The position numbers were made by a program, and so were the translations under genes. Below the pieces are notes generated by a model, which was given only the letters and a program-made list of their open reading frames with translations, was not told where the DNA came from and searched no databases. From assembly GCF_004358425.1 (NCBI RefSeq), contig NZ_CP037948.1, positions 1,860,001 through 1,924,000 on the forward strand: a DNA stretch of 64,000 nt, in the 5' to 3' direction. The number at the start of each line of letters is the position of its first letter. The first letter of the stretch is position 1. This document shows positions 9,090-18,177 of the stretch, piece after piece. The stretch comes from Qipengyuania sediminis. Lineage in GTDB: Bacteria; Pseudomonadota; Alphaproteobacteria; Sphingomonadales; Sphingomonadaceae.

Positions 9090-10406
9090 TCAATAGGGGA
9101 GGAACAGGCCGGCGAGCGCCGCGCTCATCAGATTGGCGAGGCTGCCCGCGGCGAGCGCGCGCAGGCCCAGCCGGGCGATAACCGGCCGCTGGTTCGGCGC
9201 GAGCCCGCCCGTTACCGCCATCTGAATGGCGATGGAACTGAAATTGGCGAAGCCGCAGAGCGCGAAAGTGACGATCGCGCGGCTGCGTTCGGAGAGCGCA
9301 TCGGGGCCCAACTGCCCGAGTTCGATGAAGGCGACGAATTCGTTCAGGACCACCTTGGTGCCGAAAAGGCCACCCGCGGTGATCGCCTGATCCCAGGGGA
9401 TGCCGAGCAGGAACATGACCGGCGCGAAGAGATAGCCGAGCAGCATCTGGAAGGAGAGCTCGGGGTATCCGAACCAGCTACCGATCCCGCCGAGGATCCC
9501 ATTGGCGAGCGCCACCAGCGCCACGAAGGCGAGCACCATCGCGCCCACCGCTACGGCGAGCTTGACCCCCGTTTGCGCGCCCTGCGCCGCGGCCTCGATC
9601 ACATTGGCCGGCTTGTGCCCCTCCTCGAAGGTTTCGGCGACAGCGACTTCATGCGGCTTTTCCCCTTCGGTAAGCGCCGCGGGCCCCTCCGCGCTGATCC
9701 GCGCCTGCGGCAGCGCGATCGGTCCCACCACCTCGTCACCCCGCTCCCCGTCCTCCTCGGGCATGATGATCTTCGCGATCAGGATGCCGCCGGGCGCGGA
9801 CATGAAGGCGGCGGCGAGCAGGAAGGGCAGATACCGCTCACCCAGCAGCCCGGCATAGGCAGCAAGGATCGTCCCCGCGACGCCCGCCATGCCGACGCTC
9901 ATCAGCGTGAACAGCCGCGCCGGGGAAAGCGCTGCCAGATAGGGGCGCACCACCAGGGGGCTTTCCGATTGGCCGACGAAGATGTTGGCCGCCGCCCCCA
10001 GCGATTCGACCCGGCTGATCCCGGTCACCCAGCCGATCGCGCCCCCCACCCAGCGCACCACCCGCTGCATCACACCGAGATAGTAAAGGATCGAGACCAG
10101 CGCCGCGAAGAACACGATTACCGGCAGCGCCCCCAGCGCAAAGGTGTTGGCGAGGGGGTTTTCCGTGCCGAACAGGAATTCAGTGCCACGATTGGCATAA
10201 CTGAGCAGCGCCGAGACCCCGTCCGCCATGCCCTGGATCACGAAGCGCCCGCCGCTGGTGCCGAGCACCAGGAATGCCATCAGCGCCTGCAACGCGAAGG
10301 CGGCGAAGATCACTCGCGGGCGGATGCGCCGCCGTCCGACCGAAAGCAGGACGGCGATGGCGAGGATCGCGACGATCCCGAGCAGGTTGGCGAGAATGGG
10401 CGGCAA
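9090..10406 (-). CDS. CNT-family concentrative nucleoside transporter
   Basis: A 438-residue inner-membrane protein with repeated hydrophobic segments. CNT signature regions are visible: [17 protein letters not shown] (nucleoside-binding QSE), [26 protein letters not shown], and [15 protein letters not shown]. It imports nucleosides with H+ or Na+. I place the start at TTG 10406 because an AAGAAGG ribosome-binding site sits 8 bases upstream and the family begins at about this point. The longer in-frame version from 10529 adds 41 unconvincing residues and would overlap the divergent YhhQ gene. The 2-oxoglutarate oxygenase gene follows after 10 bases. Confidence 0.87.
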   Translation of the reverse strand: MPPILANLLGIVAILAIAVLLSVGRRRIRPRVIFAAFALQALMAFLVLGTSGGRFVIQGMADGVSALLSYANRGTEFLFGTENPLANTFALGALPVIVFFAALVSILYYLGVMQRVVRWVGGAIGWVTGISRVESLGAAANIFVGQSESPLVVRPYLAALSPARLFTLMSVGMAGVAGTILAAYAGLLGERYLPFLLAAAFMSAPGGILIAKIIMPEEDGERGDEVVGPIALPQARISAEGPAALTEGEKPHEVAVAETFEEGHKPANVIEAAAQGAQTGVKLAVAVGAMVLAFVALVALANGILGGIGSWFGYPELSFQMLLGYLFAPVMFLLGIPWDQAITAGGLFGTKVVLNEFVAFIELGQLGPDALSERSRAIVTFALCGFANFSSIAIQMAVTGGLAPNQRPVIARLGLRALAAGSLANLMSAALAGLFLPY

Positions 10407-10492
10407 GAATCGAGCCTTCTTATTGGGCGAGCCTGGGGGATAAGCGCCGCCTTCTCTTGCCGTTTGCGGTGGCCTCGTCAAATTGGGCCGCG

Positions 10493-11206
10493 ATGCCCTC
10501 CCCATCCGCCCCCGATCGCTTGCTCTCACAGCCCGTCCCCATGCCGCAAGGCCTGTTCACGGGCCTGCTCCTCTACGGCGGCATGACGGTGCTGGCGGGC
10601 TTCCTGGCCTTCAAGCAGGTCTCGCTCGGCATCGGCGGCCTGGCGGTGGAGGCGGGGATCTTCGCCTTCCTGCTGCTGGTCGTCATCAGCAGCACCGTCG
10701 CCCAGCTTTACGGGGAGGGGACGGCGAGGCGATTGGTATGGTGGGGGTTCCTGCCGCTCGTGTTCTCGATCGGGCTGATGGCGCTGGTCCTCGCGCTGCC
10801 CCCCTCGCCCGACATGCTGGAGGGACGGCCGGGCGCGAACGAGGCTTTCGAACTCGTCCACGGGCAGTTCTGGCGCGTCGTCGCTTCGGGGCCAGTGGCC
10901 TATCTCGTCTCCTTGCTGCTCAATGTCTGGATCTTTTCGCGCCTGCGCGGTTCGGGAGAGACGCGCACTTTCGGCCTGATGCTCCGAGGCGCGATCGCCA
11001 GCGCGCTTTCCCAGGCGATCGATTCGGTCATTTTCGTGACGCTCGCGTTCTATGGCGAATTTCCGATCACCAATCTGCTCTTCGGCCAGGTGCTCGCCAA
11101 GGTCGTGTTGAGCCTCGTCCTGGTCCCCTTCCTGATCGCGGGCGGGGTCGCGGTGGCGCGCAGGCTCGACCGCAGGAACGGAACGGCGGCGCCGACGCTG
11201 CATTGA
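10493..11206 (+). CDS. YhhQ-type queuosine precursor transporter
   Basis: A 237-residue VUT family membrane protein with about six hydrophobic segments. The characteristic charged/polar stretch [23 protein letters not shown] sits in a late helix, and [16 protein letters not shown] follows. E. coli YhhQ (QueT family) imports preQ0/preQ1. This fits the presence of queG, the last step of queuosine synthesis, 26 kb away, although queG alone does not prove full de novo synthesis. Start ATG 10493 excludes 73 upstream in-frame residues that are Arg-rich read-through. It is divergent from the nucleoside transporter. Confidence 0.85.
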   Translation: MPSPSAPDRLLSQPVPMPQGLFTGLLLYGGMTVLAGFLAFKQVSLGIGGLAVEAGIFAFLLLVVISSTVAQLYGEGTARRLVWWGFLPLVFSIGLMALVLALPPSPDMLEGRPGANEAFELVHGQFWRVVASGPVAYLVSLLLNVWIFSRLRGSGETRTFGLMLRGAIASALSQAIDSVIFVTLAFYGEFPITNLLFGQVLAKVVLSLVLVPFLIAGGVAVARRLDRRNGTAAPTLH

Positions 11207-11225
11207 CCTTCCGCGAGGACAGGAC

Positions 11226-11489
11226 ATGGCAGGCGGCTGGACGCGCGACGGCGCGGTGCAGGATCAGATCGACGATAGCGTGACCGATGCGGTGCTGGCT
11301 GCACGCGCGCGCCTGCCCTCGGGCGAAAGCGAGCCTTTCTGCGAGGAATGCGGCGAACCGATACCCGAACGCCGCCGCGCCGCGCTTCCTGGCGTGCGCA
11401 CCTGCATCGCCTGCCAGTCCGACCGGGACAAGACGGTCGCCCACTCCGCCATCAATCGGCGTGGCAGCAAGGATAGCCAGTTGCGCTGA
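11226..11489 (+). CDS. DksA/TraR-type C4 zinc finger protein
   Basis: 87 residues ending in a DksA-like zinc finger: FCEECGEPIPERRRAALPG followed by CIACQ gives the four Cys ligands (CxxC...CxxC) separated by 17 residues. It is much shorter than E. coli DksA (151) because it lacks the long coiled-coil, and resembles the YbiI/TraR-size members. Such proteins can bind the RNA polymerase secondary channel, but whether this one regulates transcription is not shown. It begins 19 bases after the YhhQ gene and may share its transcript. Confidence 0.8.
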   Translation: MAGGWTRDGAVQDQIDDSVTDAVLAARARLPSGESEPFCEECGEPIPERRRAALPGVRTCIACQSDRDKTVAHSAINRRGSKDSQLR

Positions 11490-11680
11490 TTGCGCCGCCG
11501 TTCACGAAGCGGGACGGATTATAGCTAGGGTTAACATCTTAACGCTCGGCGTTAACGATATTTAGAGATGTAAGGCCCATAACGGCGTTCGAGGGCGCTC
11601 CGGCTTTTCCGAACCGCCAGGCTCCGGATGTGCCGAACGCCCTCACCCACGCCCCGGACAACGGCGCTGTGGTCGAGCTT

Positions 11681-11756
11681 TGGTGAGCCCTGCTGGGTTC
11701 GAACCAGCGACCTACTGATTAAAAGTCAGTTGCTCTACCGACTGAGCTAAGGGCCC
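11681..11756 (-). tRNA. tRNA-Lys (anticodon TTT)
   Basis: On the minus strand the sequence folds as a complete cloverleaf. The acceptor stem is GGGCCCT with AGGGCTC (one G-U pair), the D arm is GCTCAGTCGGTAGAGC, the anticodon arm is ACTGA-CTTTTAA-TCAGT, and the T arm carries the TTCGAAC loop. The anticodon at positions 34-36 is TTT, so it decodes lysine AAA/AAG codons. The 3' CCA is encoded (tgg at 11681-11683). The 190 bases to its left contain a GGCGTTC/GAACGCC inverted pair at 11584-11590 and 11636-11642 but no gene. Confidence 0.97.
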
Positions 11757-11779
11757 CCGCGGCGCGCCGGGCGGTGAGA

Positions 11780-12274
11780 TCACCTAGGCAGGGGACTTCC
11801 AACAATCAAGCGCGCGGCAAGCTGGCGCAGCGTGCGCCGGGTCACAGGGTCGCGCCAGCCGCCTGCGATTGCGGCCGCGGGACCAAGCACGAAGTCGCGG
11901 GCGCGAAAGGCAGGGTGCGGGATCGTCAGCCCTTCACCGGCCCAGATGCCGCCGCTCCACAGCAGGATGTCGAGATCGAGGGGACGCGCACCCCAGCGCC
12001 GGCCGCGCCGGCGGCGGCCGAAGGCGCGTTCGATCGCTTGCAGGCCCGCCAGCAAGGCAGGGGGGTCGAGGCGGGTTTCGAGGACGGCCGCTCCATTGGC
12101 GTATCGGCGGCGCGAGGGGCCGAGCGGCGCGCTGTCGATGATGCGCGATGCCGCCGCGACCTCCAGCCCCTGCGCGTCCAGAGCAGCCAGTGCCGCAACC
12201 AGTACCTGTCGTGGCCCGCCGATTCCCGGCACGCGCATATTGGAACCAAGCCCGATCAGATAGCGACGGGTCAG
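11780..12274 (-). CDS. folK: 6-hydroxymethyl-7,8-dihydropterin pyrophosphokinase (HPPK)
   Basis: About 164 residues catalysing pyrophosphate transfer from ATP to hydroxymethyl-dihydropterin in folate synthesis. Motifs in order: YLIGLGSNMR near the N-terminus, RRRYANGAAVLET, RRWGARPLDLDILLW (metal-binding Asp pair), and IPHPAF. No ATG/GTG/TTG lies where the family starts; the most plausible initiation is CTG 12274-12272, which overlaps the aguB stop as CTGA. The upstream in-frame ATG at 12424 would require 50 residues of Arg-rich aguB antiphase reading. The product is clear, the start is not. Confidence 0.8.
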   Translation of the reverse strand: MTRRYLIGLGSNMRVPGIGGPRQVLVAALAALDAQGLEVAAASRIIDSAPLGPSRRRYANGAAVLETRLDPPALLAGLQAIERAFGRRRRGRRWGARPLDLDILLWSGGIWAGEGLTIPHPAFRARDFVLGPAAAIAGGWRDPVTRRTLRQLAARLIVGSPLPR

Positions 12275-13146
12275 ACGTCCTCGCAAAGCCTGCCGTAAAG
12301 CTGCGGGCGGCGGTCGCGGAAGAAGCCCATGCCGGCGCGGTGCCTGGCGGCGCGATCGAGGTCCAGCGTCGCGATCAGTGCGCCTTCCTCCTCGCAGCCG
12401 AAGAGCGCCAGATCGTCGCCCCACTCGTCGCAGATGAAGCTGTGGCCGTAGAATTTTTGCGGCCGGTCCGCCGGTCCTTCATGCCCGATGCGGTTGGCGG
12501 CAGCGACCGGCATGCAGTTCGCGACCGCGTGCCCGATCATCGCCCGGCGCCACATGCGGCTGGTGTCGAGATCGGCGTCATAAGGTTCGGAGCCGATGGC
12601 GGTGGGATAAAACAGCACCTCCGCGCCCATTAGCGCCATGACGCGCGCGGTTTCGGGATACCACTGGTCCCAGCACACCCCGACACCGATCCGCGCGGTG
12701 CCGCCGTTGCACGGGACGTCCCAGACCTTGAACCCGTCGTTCCCGGGGCGGAAGTAGTACTTTTCCTCATAGCCGGGCCCATCGGGAATGTGGCTCTTGC
12801 GATAGGTGCCCATGATCGCGCCGTCGGGGCCGATAATGGCGAGCGAATTGTAATAGTGGTGCCCGTCCCGCTCGAAGAAGCTCGTGGGAATCGCGACCTT
12901 CAGCCGCGCGGCGAGGTCTTGCATGGCGATGACGCTCGGATGCTCGGCGGTGGGGCGGGCGAGCGCGAACAGCGCCTCGTCTTCTTCGCGGCAGAAATAT
13001 TCGCCGCTGAAGAGCTCGGGCGGCACAATCACCTGCGCGCCCCGCCCCGCCGCCTCGGCCACCAAAGCCTCGACCGCGGCGATGTTGGCGGCTTCCTCCT
13101 GGCGCGCGAGCGCGAGCTGAAGCACAGCGATGGTAAGCGTCCGCAT
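12271..13146 (-). CDS. aguB: N-carbamoylputrescine amidase
   Basis: A 291-residue carbon-nitrogen hydrolase (nitrilase superfamily). The catalytic triad is readable: Glu in VPPELFSGEYF, Lys in TYRKSHIPDGPGYEEK, and Cys in GVGVCWDQWYPE. The substrate-specific IPDGPGYEEKYYFRPGN stretch is characteristic of AguB, which converts N-carbamoylputrescine to putrescine, CO2 and ammonia. Its partner agmatine deiminase (aguA) is encoded at 24.1 kb on the other strand, not adjacent as in many bacteria. It overlaps folK downstream. Confidence 0.9.
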   Translation of the reverse strand: MRTLTIAVLQLALARQEEAANIAAVEALVAEAAGRGAQVIVPPELFSGEYFCREEDEALFALARPTAEHPSVIAMQDLAARLKVAIPTSFFERDGHHYYNSLAIIGPDGAIMGTYRKSHIPDGPGYEEKYYFRPGNDGFKVWDVPCNGGTARIGVGVCWDQWYPETARVMALMGAEVLFYPTAIGSEPYDADLDTSRMWRRAMIGHAVANCMPVAAANRIGHEGPADRPQKFYGHSFICDEWGDDLALFGCEEEGALIATLDLDRAARHRAGMGFFRDRRPQLYGRLCEDV

Positions 13147-13155
13147 GGCGGCGAG

Positions 13156-13499
13156 TTAGGTTTCGCGCAGGGCGAAGTCCACCTGGATATAGACATCGGA
13201 GCGCGTTGTGCCGGCCATCATCCCGGCGCGGCCCTGCTCCGCGGGAGGGGGCGGCGCGGCGGAGCGCGGCGACGATCTCCTCGATCTTCTCCCGCGTTCG
13301 CGCCGCTCGCCTCGCGCGCGGTTCGGGCGATGGTCTCGACCCCAGCCTGGAACTGTGCGCGGTCGGGGCGGGACTCCGCCTGGCCCGCCGCGCTGACCGA
13401 GAGCAGCGTCTCGCGGCGATCGAGCCCGCGCGGATCCCGCGGCCCGTCCCCGCAACCGGCAAGCACAAGCGCCAGCGCGAGAGGGGTGAGAGCCTTCAC
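13156..13499 (-). pseudogene. Remnant of a SIMPL-domain lipoprotein
   Basis: A GTG at 13499 (overlapping the upstream methyltransferase stop as GTGA) begins MKALTPLALALVLAGCGDG, a clear lipoprotein signal with lipobox LAGC. SIMPL-like sequence follows (LLSVSAAGQAESRPDRAQF, then GVETIARTAREA). At about 13300 the reading shifts one frame into REKIEEIVAALRRA. The last part resumes in a third frame as SDVYIQVDFALRET, like the SIMPL C-terminal strand. Only about 115 codons remain of a family normally near 230, so besides frameshifts an internal deletion is implied. Not expected to make a functional protein. Confidence 0.6.
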
Positions 13500-14338
13500 G
13501 GGCGTTTGCGGAACAGCAAGGTCATGCGGTCACTTTCGCCGAGGCCCTTCAAGTCCTCGCGTTTGGTGCGCAGCACCGGGGGCATCTCCCACACCCCCTC
13601 GGCATGATTGGCTGTGTCGCGCGGATTGGCATTGATCTCGCTGGTGCCGACGAGCTCGAAACCATGCGCTTCGACGAGCGCGATCACATCCTTCTGCCGC
13701 ATGTAGCCCTTGCTGCCATTGGCGTAGCTGAAGGGCGCGTCGGCTTTCGCGCGGTGCTGCTCGATCCCGAGCATGCCGTCGTCCTTCAGGAGCGCGCGCA
13801 TGGCGAGAAGCTCGCTGTCGGCGACGCCCCGCTGGACCAGATTGTGCATCATGCGAGGCACGATGATGCGGTCGAAAGTGCCCTTCTGATCGGCGGGAAC
13901 GCTGTCGAGGGTATAGGCGCGGAAGCGGTCAGCGGCGAGGCCGGTGAAGCCCGCGACATCGGCGGGGAACTTCGCCGCAGCGGCGCTCAGCCGTGCCTTC
14001 GCGGCATCGTCCGGCGCGATGCTGCTCGAGAAGAACAGGCCGACGAGCTGCCCCTCGCCGCCAAGATAATGGCCGAGCAGGCGCGAGAACCACTGTCCAC
14101 CGGGCGCATATTCGCCCACCGTCATGTCTGGCGCGATCTGCCAGAAGGCGAGCGTTTCGGCCGGGTGGCGATAAGCGTCGCGGGCCCGGTCCTCCTTGCG
14201 CGAGGGGTGGTTGATCGCGCCCGACATCGCCTCTCCGTGCTGGCGCAGGAAGGCGGCGCTTTGCGGGGTGGGGGCGGCCTGGCCGGCCAAGGCGGGGGCA
14301 GCGGTCAACAGCAGGGCGGCGGCAATCAGGCGGCGCAT
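13496..14338 (-). CDS. Exported methyltransferase-like protein
   Basis: 280 residues with an N-terminal signal peptide (MRRLIAAALLLTAAPALAG). The mature protein resembles a family of predicted class I SAM-dependent methyltransferases common in sphingomonads: HPSRKEDRARDAYRHPAETL, then MTVGEYAPGGQWFSRLL in place of the canonical glycine-rich SAM loop, and FDRIIVPRMMHNL. A periplasmic location is odd for a SAM enzyme, because SAM is cytoplasmic, so its activity is doubtful. GGAGGAGAAA lies just before ATG 14338. The stop overlaps the start of the SIMPL remnant. Confidence 0.75.
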   Translation of the reverse strand: MRRLIAAALLLTAAPALAGQAAPTPQSAAFLRQHGEAMSGAINHPSRKEDRARDAYRHPAETLAFWQIAPDMTVGEYAPGGQWFSRLLGHYLGGEGQLVGLFFSSSIAPDDAAKARLSAAAAKFPADVAGFTGLAADRFRAYTLDSVPADQKGTFDRIIVPRMMHNLVQRGVADSELLAMRALLKDDGMLGIEQHRAKADAPFSYANGSKGYMRQKDVIALVEAHGFELVGTSEINANPRDTANHAEGVWEMPPVLRTKREDLKGLGESDRMTLLFRKRP

Positions 14339-14436
14339 CGGTTTCTCCTCCGGTTTGCGGCGCACTCTACGCAGGCCCCCGGCGATGACAAGCAGCGCTG
14401 CGGTCCCTATCTCGCCAGCAAACAAGGAGATCAGGC

Positions 14437-15000
14437 ATGGCCGAATTGCAGACCGCTACCCTCGCCGGGGGATGCTTCTGGTGCACAGAGGCGGTGATGA
14501 AGGATGTCGTCGGCGTCGGACACGTCGAGAGCGGTTATATCGGCGGCGATCGGCCCAACCCGACCTACAAGGAGGTGTGCGGCGGCAAGACCGGCCATGC
14601 CGAGGCGGTGAAGGTCGCTTTCGATCCCGCCGCTATCTCCTACGCCGATCTCCTCGACGTGTTCATGGGCACGCATGACCCGACCCAGCTCAATCGGCAG
14701 GGGAACGACATCGGCACTCAATATCGCAGCGCAATCTTCATCGCCTCTGAGGCCGAGCGTGCCGAGGCGGAGGCTGCCATCGCGCGCTGGGAGGCCGACC
14801 ATCCGGGCCAGCGTGCGGTCACGACGATCGAAGGGCCGGCGGAATGGTATCCGGCGGAAGATTACCATCAGGAATATTGGCAGGGCGAGGGGCAACGAAA
14901 CCCCTATTGCCTGGCCACCATTCCACCCAAGCTGATGAAATTGCGCCGTTCCTTTCAGGCCAGGGTGCGCGGCCACGAACGGGATGAAGAAGGAGCTTGA
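14437..15000 (+). CDS. msrA: Peptide methionine sulfoxide reductase A
   Basis: A 187-residue MsrA reducing the S-epimer of methionine sulfoxide. The catalytic signature GGCFWCTEAV is at residues 11-20, followed by GVGHVESGYIGG, HAEAVKVAFDP and the FMGTHDPTQLNRQGNDIGTQYRS block that shapes the active site. EDYHQEYW is present near the C-terminus. Resolving cysteine candidates are few (one in NPYCLA), as in short MsrA forms. An msrB with an export signal lies 26 kb away, so the two are not an operon. AAGGAG precedes the start. Confidence 0.93.
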   Translation: MAELQTATLAGGCFWCTEAVMKDVVGVGHVESGYIGGDRPNPTYKEVCGGKTGHAEAVKVAFDPAAISYADLLDVFMGTHDPTQLNRQGNDIGTQYRSAIFIASEAERAEAEAAIARWEADHPGQRAVTTIEGPAEWYPAEDYHQEYWQGEGQRNPYCLATIPPKLMKLRRSFQARVRGHERDEEGA

Positions 15001-15189
15001 CAAAAATAACCGATTAGGTGATAACCAGGCCGGTTCTTTGACATTGTGATTCGGTCAGCTTTGCTTCCTCGAGCGTGATCGCGTCGCCGAGCCGGGTGGG
15101 CCTCAACGCCCGGCAAGGTGGGCGTGGTCATGGTTGTCTGGACGCGGAGAGTCCTGCATACTCCCGCGTACTGAATTGGGGGGGCATTC

Positions 15190-16130
15190 ATGCATAAGAC
15201 GATCCTTGCGCTCGCGCTCGCAACTTGCGCCGTCGCTGCACCAGCACAAACGACCGGACCCGGCGGCCGCGCGGTCGATTGGGAAAAGGTCAACCCGACA
15301 CTCCATGCCTCAATGCAGGCGGACCGGGCGGCACCCAAACCCGACGCGGTGATCGCCTATGGCAGCGGACCGCAGCATCGCGGTGAGTTGCGCGTTCCTG
15401 TTGGACCGGGTCCGCACCCCGTCGCGATCGTGATCCACGGGGGGTGCTGGCTTTCACGTTTGGGCGATCAGTCCATGCCGGCCTTCAGCGAGAGCCTGCG
15501 CCGCCGCGGGATCGCCACCTGGGATATCGACTACCGCCGCGTCGGCCATGCGGGTGGCGGGTGGCCGGGCACGTTTCAGGACATTACGGCCGGAGCCGAT
15601 CACCTTCCGCGCCTCGCGAAAGAGCATGGGCTCGACATGAGCCGTGTCATCGTCGTCGGCCATTCCGCGGGTGCGCATCTGGCGCTATGGAACGCGTCGC
15701 GCCCCAGGCTCGGCGGCGAATGGGCCTCGGGGGCCGAACAACCCAAGCCCATGTCCGTGGTTGCAATCGATGGTCCGGCGGCGCTTGCGCCCTTCGTCGG
15801 CATCGATGCCCAGGTTTGCGACGAACCGGTCATCGTTCCGCTGATGGGCGGAACGCCTGCAGAGCGCCCGGCGGAGTATCGCCTCGCCACCCCCGCCGCG
15901 CACCTGCCGCTCGGACCCGGCAATTGATCGTGCTCGGCGACTTCAAGCCGATGCTGGCGCCCTATGTCGAAGCCGCCAGGGGCGCTGGCGACGAGGTGCT
16001 GGTGCTTGCGCCCGAAAAGGCCAACCACTTTGATATCGTGACGCCGGGCACGCCCAATGGCGATGCGGTGGCCGACTGGATCGCCGCGAACGCCTTCGGT
16101 TCGCCGATCGCGACGCCCAAACCGCGCTGA
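15190..16130 (+). pseudogene. Alpha/beta hydrolase with a frameshift
   Basis: The first frame (15190-15927) gives a signal-peptide-bearing alpha/beta hydrolase. The oxyanion region is VIHGGCWLS, the nucleophile elbow VVGHSAGAHLALW, and it then stops. The sequence immediately continues in another frame as LIVLGDFKPML...EKANHFDIVTPG, supplying the missing C-terminal domain with the catalytic His. The shift lies around 15911-15920 and corresponds to one missing base (or two extra). Resemblance is to kynurenine-formamidase-like carboxylesterases. As written the product lacks its His and should be inactive. A sequencing error is possible. Confidence 0.75.
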
Positions 16131-16140
16131 AACGTAGCGC

Positions 16141-16400
16141 TAGGCGCGTCAGCCCGCCGACGATGGTCGAATGCGCGCGCGCTGGTTGGCCAGCGAGCTC
16201 GATCGTCCCAATCCGGTCGAGCAGCACCTCGAACAGGATACGCATTTCCATCCGCGCGAGGTGCAGCCCCCAGGCACTGATGCGCCCCCGCCCCGAAGGC
16301 GAGGTGGCGGTTGGGGCTGCGGCACTGGCTGATGCTCAATTATGTCGCGGCGAACCACCACCCGGCCCAGTTCGCCGACCCGCGGCGCTTTGCGCCAGCA
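16141..16400. pseudogene. Rearranged cytochrome P450 remnant
   Basis: Minus strand 16317 to 16141 encodes a P450 haem-binding loop, NRHLAFGAGAHQCLG. After a one-base frameshift at a five-base homopolymer (16267-16271) it gives the P450 C-terminal helix and tail (HLARMEMRILFEVLLDRIG, then STIVGGLTRLALRF). Directly beside it, plus strand 16311-16400 encodes LMLNYVAANHHPAQFADPRRF, the segment that normally precedes the haem loop in a P450. The two pieces are therefore in opposite orientation, so the gene has been rearranged as well as truncated. The remaining 80 bases up to the acyl-CoA synthetase stop carry nothing I recognise. Confidence 0.65.
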
Positions 16401-16479
16401 TCGCGCCCGCGGTCGAGGCGCTGTTGGTGTCTGCCCGGCGGCGGCGATGACGATGTGATAGCCCATCATATCGCCGCGG

Positions 16480-18024
16480 TCATGCCGCGGCGGCCTCCTC
16501 GGCAGCGCGCGCGAATTCCTGGCGCAGCTCGCGTTTGTAAAGCTTGCCATTGGCCTCGCGCGGCAGCTCGGCGCGGAATTCGAACAGGCGCGGCATTTTG
16601 ATCCGGCTTAGCTGCGGAGCGAGGAAGGCGCGCAGCTCCTCTTCAAGCCCCTCGTCCGCGCGCTCCACGTCCACCGGCTGCACCACGGCGACCACGATTT
16701 CGCCCAGATCCGGATCGGGCGCGCCGATCACCGCCGCATCCATCACCGCGGGATGCGTCACCAGCAGGTTCTCGATCTCCTGCGGGTAGATATTGACCCC
16801 GCCGCAGATGATCATGTGGCTCTTGCGGTCGGTGAGGTAGAGATAGCCGTCCTCGTCCACATGGCCGATATCGCCAAGCGTCATCCAGCCCGCCGCGTGC
16901 ATCGCCTCTGCAGTCTTTTCCGGATCGTTGTGATAGGTCGGGATCACATCGTTCTCGAAATAGATGAGGCCATCTTCGCCCGGCGCTGCCTCGCTGCCAT
17001 CGGCGCGGCAGACGTGCAGCTTACCATGAATCGCCTTGCCGACGCTGCCGGGATGGGCGAGCCAGTCCTCGGCCTTGATCAGCGTCATGCCGATGCCTTC
17101 GCTGCCGGCGTAATATTCGGTGACGATCGGCCCCCACCAATCGATCATCGCGCGCTTTACCGGCACCGGGCAGGGCGCGGCGGCGTGGATCGCGCGCTTG
17201 TGGCTCGAAAGGTCGTAGCGGGTGCGGACCTCTTCGGGGAGCTTGAGCAGCCGCACGAAATGCGTTGGCACCCACTGGCTGTCGGTGACGTGGTAGCGTT
17301 CAATGGTCGCAAGGGCGTGCTCGGGCTCGAACTTCTCCATCACCACCACAGTGCCGCCCAGGCGATGCGCGGTGGTGCACCAGCCGAGCGGCGCGGCGTG
17401 ATAGAGCGGCGCGGGCGACAGATAGACCATGCTGCCATCCGCCGACATCCCCGCGCCCATCACCGCGAGCCCGACCAGCGGATTGATGGCCAGCACATCG
17501 TCGGTTTCGGGCGGGCGCGGGCGCACGCCTTTGGGCCTGCCGGTGGTACCGCTCGAATAAAGCATATACTGACCCGGTAGCGGATCATCGAGCGGGGCGG
17601 CAGTCTCCGCTCCCAGCGCAGCTTCCAGATCGTCCGCCCCGCCCGAGCCCAGCGTCAGGATCGCGCATTGCGGAAGCTCCTCACGCAGGACTTCGGCGGT
17701 GTCGGCATATTGGACCGAAGTCACCAGCAGCCGCACGTCCGCATCGCGCAGGATATAGGCGATCTCCGGCGCAGTCAGCCGGGTGGAGATCGGCACCATC
17801 ATGGCGCCCGAACGCTGCGATCCCCACACCAGCTGCAAGTAGAGCGCATTGTTCTCCATCAGCAGCGCCCAATGCTCGCCCGAACCCACACCCTGCGCGC
17901 GCAGCAGCCGCGCGAAGCGGTTGGCATTGGCGTCCATCTCGCCATAGCTGACGCTCTCGCCGCTTGCCGCCATCACGATCGCGCGATGATCCGGCCGCGC
18001 GGCGGCATGAGTTATCGGATGCAT
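16480..18024 (-). CDS. Acyl-CoA synthetase (AMP-dependent)
   Basis: A 514-residue acyl/aryl-CoA ligase of the ANL superfamily. Motifs in order: MLYSSGTTGRPKGV (A3, about residue 154), EYYAGSEGIGMT (A5), GWMTLGDIGHVDEDGYLYL (A7), DRKSHMIICGGVNIYPQEIE (A8), and PREANGKLYKREL (A10, catalytic Lys). Substrate is not readable; the fatty-acid or cyclohexane/benzoate-type ligases common in sphingomonads are possible. It lies next to a P450 remnant, which suggests a former oxidation-activation gene pair. ATG 18024 gives the family's usual start. Confidence 0.85.
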   Translation of the reverse strand: MHPITHAAARPDHRAIVMAASGESVSYGEMDANANRFARLLRAQGVGSGEHWALLMENNALYLQLVWGSQRSGAMMVPISTRLTAPEIAYILRDADVRLLVTSVQYADTAEVLREELPQCAILTLGSGGADDLEAALGAETAAPLDDPLPGQYMLYSSGTTGRPKGVRPRPPETDDVLAINPLVGLAVMGAGMSADGSMVYLSPAPLYHAAPLGWCTTAHRLGGTVVVMEKFEPEHALATIERYHVTDSQWVPTHFVRLLKLPEEVRTRYDLSSHKRAIHAAAPCPVPVKRAMIDWWGPIVTEYYAGSEGIGMTLIKAEDWLAHPGSVGKAIHGKLHVCRADGSEAAPGEDGLIYFENDVIPTYHNDPEKTAEAMHAAGWMTLGDIGHVDEDGYLYLTDRKSHMIICGGVNIYPQEIENLLVTHPAVMDAAVIGAPDPDLGEIVVAVVQPVDVERADEGLEEELRAFLAPQLSRIKMPRLFEFRAELPREANGKLYKRELRQEFARAAEEAAAA

Positions 18025-18101
18025 GGCTCTCTCCCTCCGCGGCGCTTATTGAGCCGTCGGTTGCGCCATGAAACCTAGCTTTGCCCCGCGCCCGGGCAAG
18101 C

Positions 18102-18128
18102 AAAAAGGCGGCAGGTTGCCCCGCCGCC
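18102..18128 (-). terminator. Rho-independent terminator after the M23 peptidase gene
   Basis: Read on the minus strand, GGCGGC at 18128-18123 pairs with GCCGCC at 18112-18107 around a 10-base loop and is followed by five Ts. It begins 50 bases beyond the M23 peptidase stop, so it ends that transcript. Confidence 0.8.
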
Positions 18129-18177
18129 TCTTGGGGAGCCCGCAGGCTCCCGTCCCGTCCAGGGGATCAGATGCTGT

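Noticed and set aside
8021-9181. A 386-residue plus-strand frame opposite the 2-oxoglutarate oxygenase
   Set aside because: Antisense shadow; the minus-strand product has all iron ligands and the plus-strand one has no recognisable domain.
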